A stretch of DNA of 64,000 nucleotides, taken from the NCBI RefSeq assembly GCF_017876295.1, contig NZ_JAGINT010000002.1, positions 186,001-250,000 on the forward strand, in the 5' to 3' direction. Position numbers and translations under genes: made by a program. Positions 58,702-64,000 of the stretch are shown here, piece by piece; within the stretch, counting starts at the first letter, position 1, and each line of letters begins with the position of its first letter. The stretch comes from Kribbella aluminosa. Its GTDB lineage: Bacteria; Actinomycetota; Actinomycetes; Propionibacteriales; Kribbellaceae. Under the pieces are notes generated by a model that was not told the DNA's origin, made no database searches, and saw only the letters and a list, made by a program, of their open reading frames with translations.

Positions 58702-58867
58702 CGTACTTCGTGAGCAGTCGTTGTAACCGGTCAGGGGTTCAGCCCCGACGGCAGGCGGACGATCGGCTCGGCACCCCTGCGGGCGGGCAGCGCGAACGCC
58801 GACTCCGCCGCGACCTGCAGGCGCGCGAACCGGCGGCCGAGGCCGGTCGACGCCCGGCTGAAGGGCG

Positions 58868-59012
58868 ACCCGACCTCGCCGAGCAGTACCCCGAGTACGC
58901 CGCCCGCAACGACCGCGGCAAGTCCGGCTACAACGAGCCGACCCAGTCGATGCGGGTCCCGATCAAGGCCGGCATCCGCCTGCACTCCGCCCTCGCCGAC
59001 TGGTCGGCCTAG
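58868..59012 (+). pseudogene. Stranded 3' coding fragment
   Basis: The frame ending at TAG 59010-59012 has a normal codon pattern and reads EQYPEYAARNDRGKSGYNEP then TQSMRVPIKAGIRLHSALAD. There is no start codon or ribosome site before it other than in the tandem array. It looks like the C-terminus of a gene whose front was lost. I cannot name the family. Confidence 0.45.
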
Positions 59013-59017
59013 GCGGA

Positions 59018-59755
59018 CTCGGCGGACTAGGCGGACTCGGCAGGCTCGGCAGACTGGGCGGACTGGGCCCAACGCGTCCCACCCGCCAAGCCGTCCCCGA
59101 CCACCTGACCGGCCTGCTTGCCCACTGAGCTGGAGCGTTGCCCCCTCATATTTTCAGTGGGCAACCCTCCACCTCGACAGGCAACCCCAGGCGCCTACCC
59201 TCCGCGCCGCGGGACGGGGAGGATTTCTGCCCAAATCGGCACACGATCTTCCCCAGGTCCCCCGCTCGAACACCGAGGCGCGCACGGCCGGTCGAACCCG
59301 ACCAGGCGGGGCTCGACGAGCAGCCGAGGGAGCTGTGGGCCGGGTGGCCGTACGCCGCTAGCGCATCCGGTGAGCGCGCGGTAGTCGGGGCGCGCACGGG
59401 CCGGCACGAGCCGGATGGACACGAGCCGGGCGGCGCGCGGGACGCGGCGCGGGGCAGGTCGGCGCGGGGCAGGTCGGCGCGGGGCAGGTCGGCGCAGGTG
59501 TGGTGGGCGCGGGCGCGGGCGAGTGTGGGGTCGGTGCGGGTCGGCGTGGCGCCGGGGCGGGTCGGGGCCGCGAGCACGGGTCGGCGCGGCGCGGTGGCGG
59601 GGCGGAGGGGGCCGGGGCCGAGGGACCGCGCGGAGGGACCCGCGCGGAGGGACCCGCGCGGAGAGACCGCGCGGAGGACCGGGCGGAGGACCGGGCGGAG
59701 GACCGGGCGGAGGGGCCGGGGGGCGGGTGGGTGGCGGGGGCGGGGTGGAATGCCG
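59018..59755. other. Gene-free, G-rich low-complexity tract
   Basis: Short tandem repeats: GGCGGACTcGGC-like units near 59020-59070, three copies of GGCGCGGGGCAGGTC at 59446-59490, and 12-14-bp GCGGAGGAC/GCGGAGGGACC units at about 59630-59715. The plus strand is G-rich with many GGGG runs and could form G-quadruplexes. No gene is supported on either strand. Confidence 0.7.
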
Positions 59756-59789
59756 GAAGGCCGGTCGAGTGGGTGCTCGGCCGGCCTTC
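59756..59789 (-). terminator. Terminator of the M36 protease gene
   Basis: GAAGGCCGG (59756-59764) pairs with CCGGCCTTC (59781-59789), with an inner CGAG/CTCG stem. It begins 14 bases after the protease stop on the minus strand. Confidence 0.75.
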
Positions 59790-59802
59790 GCGGGGGGAGG
59801 TG

Positions 59803-62724
59803 TTACTTGGTGCCGAAGACCTGGAGTTCGGTCATGTCGGTGAACTTGCAGCCGCCGAACGCGCCGTTCGGGCAGTTGTTCTGGAAGTCCGGGACCTGCG
59901 GGCTGAGCATCCAGAACCGGACGTACTGGACGCCGGTCGCGTTGCCGGTCGGGGCGACCAGGTTGTACTTGCCCCGGTTGGTGGCGTCGAAGGTGCCCTG
60001 TGCCGCGGTGGCCCAGGTGGTGCCGTCGACCGAGGTCTCGATCTTGTACTGACCGGTGGACGAGCTGCCCGGGTCGCCACAGGTGTTCGACGGGTCGACG
60101 TTGAAGTTGCTGATGTTGACCTTCGCCGGCAGCTTGACGTCGACGTGCTTGGCGATCATCTGGTTGGTCGCCGTGCCCTTGTCGTCACCCGTCGTGCTGC
60201 CCCAGCCAGTGCCCTGAGCGTTGTCGATGGCGGACGCCGGCCCACACTGCGGGCTGAAGTCCGGCCCGTTGAACCCGGCGACCGTGCCGCCGCCGGACGA
60301 GGCCGCCCAGTTACGCCGCGGGACGAAGTTCGACTTCGCGCCCGGCGTGACCTTCACCGGCTGAACGATCAGCTCGTACCCGGGGGCCGAGACGACGACC
60401 TTCGGGTAGGTGCCGGGGGCAACGCCCGCGACGGCGTAGTTGCCCTGGGCATCGGTCGTACCGGCGTAGTCGCCGGCGTAACCGGAGGAGTGACCGCCGA
60501 CGTAGACCAGCGCGCCGGCGATCGGGGCGCCGGTGTCCTTGTCGGTCACCTTGCCGCTGAGCGTGGTGGTGGCGCCTGTCGGCGGCTTGTGGAAGTCCTG
60601 CGCCGGGTAGGCGTCGCCGCCGTCGACGACACCGGCGTACCAGCCCATGCCGCGGTTGGCGAACACGGTCCAGATGGTGTCGGCGTTCTTGCCGCCGCTG
60701 GCGACCAGGTCGGCCTGGACGATCGCGTTCCGCATGTCGAGCATCGTCGGGTCGGCCGGCGACAGCTCCATCGCGCGGGTGATGATGCTCATCGCGTACG
60801 GACGGCCGAAGCGCTCGCGCAGGTCCCAGAGGGTCTGCGCCCAGACCTCACCGGAGGCGTGCACCTCGGGCGCGCCGCCGATGGTCGGGAAGTCGGCGTA
60901 CGTGTAACCGCCCTTCGAGCCATCCGCCTTGATGCAGTTCGGGCTGACCGCGTGTACCCGGCAGTCGATGGCCTCGGTCCGGAACAGGTCGCCGTGCGCG
61001 ACGTACCGGCCCTCGAGTACCTCGCCCGGCTTCGTGGTGTCCTTCTCCAGGCCGTGCGAGACCAGGTAGTCCATCGCGTAGAAGTCGCTCCACGCCTCAC
61101 CCATCGAGCCGGCCTGGATGCTGTTCAGCGTCGAGTTGCCGGTGGCGTCGACGACCAGGCGGTTCGACAGACCGTGGGTGTACTCGTGGTACAGGATGCT
61201 GGCGTCGTTCGCACCGCTGGACGGTACCCACGGGTCCTGGGCGTCGGTCGCACCCGGGGCGTGCCACAGGTACATCTGCATGGTCGGCGGAGTGCCGTCC
61301 GGCGGGGTCGACATGTTCGCGTTGTCGAGGTGGTTCGCGTCGGGGCCGCCGTTGGCTCCGGTCGCCGCGCCGTCCAGGGCGTTCAGCAGCACCGGGTCGC
61401 CGCCCGCGGCGTCGAACGAGCCGGCCGCCGGGGTGAAGCTGATCGGCGGCTTCGCCAGCCAGTCGTGGTAGTTGCTGGCCAGGTAGAACGCGTTGGTGAC
61501 GTCCTGGTTCATGTTCGTCTTCCAGGAGTCCGGCTTCGCCGGGTCCCAGGTGCAGATGAACGCGGCCGAGCAGAACGACGACGCCTTCGGGAAGCTGGTC
61601 AGCTTGTACTCGGCGCCGGTCTTGGTGCCGGGCACCTTGACGATACCTTCCGGATGCGGCTGGTTGTCGTCGTAGATGTCCGCCCAGGCCGACACCGAGG
61701 TGCCCTCGAGCAGGGTCTTGGCGGTCTTCGGGAGCCACTTGTTGTAGATCAGGTTCTCGACCCGCTGGGTGCCGCCCTTGGCCGCACCCGGGTAGTAGTC
61801 CTGGACCAGCGCGTCGCCGTTGGCCTCGCTGACCAGGTCCTTGCGGTACAGCAGTCCGCCGGTCTGGGCGTCGATGACGTGGCTGTAGATCTTGGTGCCG
61901 CCGGCGTTGACGTAGGTCAGCCAGCCCTTGCGCAGCCCGTCGGCGGTGTGGAACCACACCTGCTTCGCGGTGTCGCCGTTGCTGAACTTCGTGCTGTCAC
62001 CGGCGGTGCTCGCGGTCGCGGACTTCGCCGTACCGCCGACGTCCTCGATGGCGGCGCTGCGGGCCGCCGTGGCGGACAGGTTCGGTGCGGCCGCGGCGGA
62101 CCGGGACTGGGCCGCGGCGGTCAGGCCGGAGACCGGCGAGCCCATCAGCGAGATCAGCTCGCCGTGCTTGGTGACGTTGGCCTTCAGGCCGTTGCCGAAC
62201 ACCTCGACGCCGTCGACCACCTGCGACCAGAAGATGTGGTGGGTGCCGAGGTCGTCGACGTAGTCCTTGCGCAGCTTCAGCGTGCCGAGGTCGGCGTCGG
62301 AGAGCTTGAAGACCTCCGGGTGCGCCTTCACGTAGCCGAGCGCGACGTCGGCGGCCTTCTTGCCGCTCTTGCCGGTCAGGAAGCCGTTCAGCTTGGAGAC
62401 CTGCGCCGGGGTCCCGGTGTTCGGGTCGACCTCGACGACGCCCTGGGCACCGAGCGACTCACGGAACTTCTTCGACGCCGCGGTCTCCTTGCCACCGACC
62501 TTGGCGGCCCGGGCGTAGGTGGTCTTGGCGTTCGGCGTCCGGGCGTCGTAGTTGCCCTTCCGCTCCTTGCCGGCGTTCTGCTTCTCGGCCTGGGCCGGCT
62601 TCTTGCCTTCGGCACCGGAATTCTGCACGGCGTTCGCACCGCCGGCCGTCATGGCCAGCAAAGTGGCGGCCGCTGAGACGGCGGAGACTGCGAGGAGCCC
62701 CCGCCCTCTGCGTGATGTGGTCAC
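59803..62724 (-). CDS. Secreted M36 (fungalysin-type) metalloprotease
   Basis: 973 residues. A signal peptide (RRGRGLLAVSAVSAAATLLA) leads to an FTP-type propeptide (to about residue 270) and the M36 catalytic domain with zinc motif HEYTHG (first His about 513) and downstream Glu in GEAWSDFYAMD. A carboxypeptidase-regulatory-like domain (TLSGKVTDKDTGAPIAGALV, about 760-840) and a discoidin/F5-8C-like C-terminal domain (FNVDPSNTC, YVRFWMLSPQ) follow. GTG 62724 with GGAG seven bases upstream is preferred over a longer reading. Presumably digests extracellular protein. Confidence 0.93.
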   Translation of the reverse strand: MTTSRRGRGLLAVSAVSAAATLLAMTAGGANAVQNSGAEGKKPAQAEKQNAGKERKGNYDARTPNAKTTYARAAKVGGKETAASKKFRESLGAQGVVEVDPNTGTPAQVSKLNGFLTGKSGKKAADVALGYVKAHPEVFKLSDADLGTLKLRKDYVDDLGTHHIFWSQVVDGVEVFGNGLKANVTKHGELISLMGSPVSGLTAAAQSRSAAAAPNLSATAARSAAIEDVGGTAKSATASTAGDSTKFSNGDTAKQVWFHTADGLRKGWLTYVNAGGTKIYSHVIDAQTGGLLYRKDLVSEANGDALVQDYYPGAAKGGTQRVENLIYNKWLPKTAKTLLEGTSVSAWADIYDDNQPHPEGIVKVPGTKTGAEYKLTSFPKASSFCSAAFICTWDPAKPDSWKTNMNQDVTNAFYLASNYHDWLAKPPISFTPAAGSFDAAGGDPVLLNALDGAATGANGGPDANHLDNANMSTPPDGTPPTMQMYLWHAPGATDAQDPWVPSSGANDASILYHEYTHGLSNRLVVDATGNSTLNSIQAGSMGEAWSDFYAMDYLVSHGLEKDTTKPGEVLEGRYVAHGDLFRTEAIDCRVHAVSPNCIKADGSKGGYTYADFPTIGGAPEVHASGEVWAQTLWDLRERFGRPYAMSIITRAMELSPADPTMLDMRNAIVQADLVASGGKNADTIWTVFANRGMGWYAGVVDGGDAYPAQDFHKPPTGATTTLSGKVTDKDTGAPIAGALVYVGGHSSGYAGDYAGTTDAQGNYAVAGVAPGTYPKVVVSAPGYELIVQPVKVTPGAKSNFVPRRNWAASSGGGTVAGFNGPDFSPQCGPASAIDNAQGTGWGSTTGDDKGTATNQMIAKHVDVKLPAKVNISNFNVDPSNTCGDPGSSSTGQYKIETSVDGTTWATAAQGTFDATNRGKYNLVAPTGNATGVQYVRFWMLSPQVPDFQNNCPNGAFGGCKFTDMTELQVFGTK

Positions 62725-62868
62725 AGCAAATCTCCATGGAGTTCGTGTTAGCGGGTCGCCCTCCACGACCCGTCCCGGGGGCTGACCTTAAGCCTGCGGG
62801 GGCGTCCGGGGAAGAGAAATCACCGGATTGCCGCGGAGTCGAGGGTTGTCCTTCGTGCTTGGAACAGT

Positions 62869-62919
62869 ACTGGGAGCGACCGGTCGATTGCACGTAGCAA
62901 TCGCCCGGTCGCTCCCAGT
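62869..62919 (-). terminator. Very strong hairpin terminator
   Basis: ACTGGGAGCGACCGG (62869-62883) pairs perfectly with 62905-62919, enclosing a second stem CGATTG/CAATCG with a 7-base loop. It starts 20 bases after the S53 protease stop. Confidence 0.85.
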
Positions 62920-62938
62920 GTTCAAATCCTGCGTCGGA

Positions 62939-64000
62939 TCAGAAAGCGCCGGCGCCGTTCGGGGTACCGAGGCCGGTCGGGCCGTCCCAGCCGGTGCGCG
63001 CGTTGCACCACTGGGTCGTCGGGCACGAGCCGTTGCTGCCGCTGGTCACGTCGAACAGCGAGCTCGCGTGGCCGTACGGCAACGCGTTCGCGTAGCCGGT
63101 GGTGTTGCCGGACAACGCGTAGACCGCGGCGATGATCGGCGCCGACTCACTCGTCCCGCCGAACTGCGCCCAGGTGGACGCGGTCTTGCTGGTCGGGTAG
63201 TAGATCGCCATCCCGCCCTTGCCCGGGTCGGCCGCGGCGGACACGTCGGCCATCGCCCGCTTCGAGCAGCCGGTGCCGAACGACGACGCCGCACTCAGCG
63301 CCGTGTTGTACGACGAGCAACCGGAACCGGCGCCGCTCCACACGGACTCGCTCCAGCCCCGACTGTTGCTCGCGGCAACCAGCGACGTACCGCCGACGGC
63401 CGTGGTGTACGACGAGGACGCCGGGTAGCTGCCGCCCTGGTAACCGTTGTCACCGGTCGATGCGGTGACCGCGATTCCCGGGTGGTTGTAGTACTTGCCG
63501 TACGTCGTGTCGTCCGCGTCGCCGCCGCCGTAACTGTTGGAGATGGCAACGACTCCGGCCTGCTTGGCCGCCGTCTGCACCGCGGTGCCGAGGTCGGCGA
63601 AGCTTGCCGAATTGGCCTGGACGACGATGATCTTGGCGTCCGGCGCAGCGGCCGAGACCGCGTCCACGTCGAGCGCCTGCTCACCGGCCCAGCCGACGTT
63701 GAAGGTCGGCAGCGACGTACCGCCGGTCTGGTTGACGACCTTCAGGCAGCCGTTGGCCGTCGTACAGGCGGACAGGCCGAACTGCGAGCGGTAGACGCCG
63801 AGGTCACGCTCCAGGTTCGGGTAGCCGTACGCGTCGACGATCGCGACCGTACGTCCGTTCGCCTTCAGGCCCTTGAGCTTGTAGGCGTCCTGCAGACCGG
63901 TCGGCGTCAGGCCGGTCGACGGCGGAGCCGCGGACTTCGGGGCGAAGCCGTTGGCGTCGACGAGTTTGATCGCGTCGCAGACCGCCGTATGGGCGGACCT
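62939..64000 (-). CDS. S53 sedolisin-type secreted serine protease, 5' end outside window
   Basis: The last ~353 residues are present; the frame is open to base 64000 and the start lies beyond it. The S53 triad is visible: Glu and Asp in GEQALDVDAVSAAAPDAK, the oxyanion Asp in VTASTGDNGYQGG and Ser in FGGTSESAPIIAAVYAL. It would be an acid-tolerant secreted endopeptidase. A linker (APKSAAPPSTGLTPTGLQ) separates the propeptide from the catalytic part. Neighbour to the M36 protease on the same strand. Confidence 0.92.
   Translation of the reverse strand, partial: RSAHTAVCDAIKLVDANGFAPKSAAPPSTGLTPTGLQDAYKLKGLKANGRTVAIVDAYGYPNLERDLGVYRSQFGLSACTTANGCLKVVNQTGGTSLPTFNVGWAGEQALDVDAVSAAAPDAKIIVVQANSASFADLGTAVQTAAKQAGVVAISNSYGGGDADDTTYGKYYNHPGIAVTASTGDNGYQGGSYPASSSYTTAVGGTSLVAASNSRGWSESVWSGAGSGCSSYNTALSAASSFGTGCSKRAMADVSAAADPGKGGMAIYYPTSKTASTWAQFGGTSESAPIIAAVYALSGNTTGYANALPYGHASSLFDVTSGSNGSCPTTQWCNARTGWDGPTGLGTPNGAGAF

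Noticed and set aside
58011-59012. A 333-residue open frame with 13-residue repeats (GVRDRRTRSAYEI)
   Set aside because: The 13-bp unit has no stop codon in any of the six frames, so any array of it is open. There is no ribosome site, and the repeat phase rotates through all three frames.
59500-62676. 1058-residue open frame on the plus strand
   Set aside because: It is the antisense shadow of the M36 protease gene; it has no motifs and its composition follows from the GC skew of the real codons.
62921-62932. TTCAAATCC resembling a tRNA 3' part
   Set aside because: The flanks form the S53 terminator and coding sequence, and no cloverleaf is possible.

Overview
The window is a 64 kb piece of a very GC-rich chromosome from an actinobacterium. 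The evidence is strong G/C at third codon positions, many GTG starts, stop/start overlaps (ATGA, GTGA, TGATG), leaderless-looking promoters, an HspR/HAIR heat-shock circuit, a Zur-type set of zinc-free ribosomal proteins, and a Streptomyces-like histidase. Kribbella or a close relative in the Propionibacteriales is my best guess; this is inference from gene style, not a database match. I see no prophage, CRISPR array, rRNA or tRNA. Long antisense ORFs are GC-skew artefacts and are left out.

Layout. 0.1-11.4 kb: regulators paired with small enzymes (LysR, TetR with a divergent NAD(P)-binding protein, SDR, HAD phosphatase, FadR-type GntR plus GNAT), a secreted beta-helix glycan hydrolase broken by a frameshift, a MarR/MFS efflux pair, a DapC-like aminotransferase and a RibD-C reductase. 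11.4-19.7 kb: heat-shock block with clpB and dnaK-grpE-dnaJ-hspR, each preceded by HAIR operators; a decayed LuxR-type regulator and a GNAT gene lie between them. 19.8-22 kb: GNAT, a phosphoribosyltransferase with an in-frame stop, and a DUF559 nuclease bracketed by two copies of a palindromic repeat (third copy at 7.0 kb).

22-34.5 kb: a histidine-utilisation cluster on the minus strand (hutH, hutU, an OpuA/HutXWV-type ABC transporter, an M20 amidohydrolase, hutF, hutI), with a nearby IclR regulator. Histidine would go to urocanate (HutH), imidazolone propionate (HutU), formiminoglutamate (HutI) and formylglutamate (HutF); no classical HutG is present and the M20 enzyme may fill that step. 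34.5-37.3 kb: a gap rich in hairpins, then rpsN-rpmG and divergent cobW-like-rpmE2 around a probable Zur box. 38.5-42.2 kb: a histidase-family paralogue that has lost the MIO tripeptide, a TetR/hydrolase pair and an alpha-toroid protein. 42.2-50.1 kb: a complete kdp operon (27-aa ORF, kdpF, A, B, C, D, E) with paired 11-bp-spaced direct repeats upstream.

50.2-58 kb: PhzF, a TIGR03118 protein, a hydrolase-methyltransferase fusion under a TetR with two perfect palindromic operators, and a cysteine dioxygenase/amidohydrolase operon facing a LacI regulator across two TGAAGCGCTTCA operators. 58-59.8 kb is non-coding or decayed: 18-bp imperfect repeats, then 41 perfect tandem copies of a 13-bp unit, a stranded coding fragment, and a G-rich low-complexity tract. 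59.8-64 kb: two secreted proteases, an M36 fungalysin-like metalloprotease and an S53 sedolisin running off the window edge.
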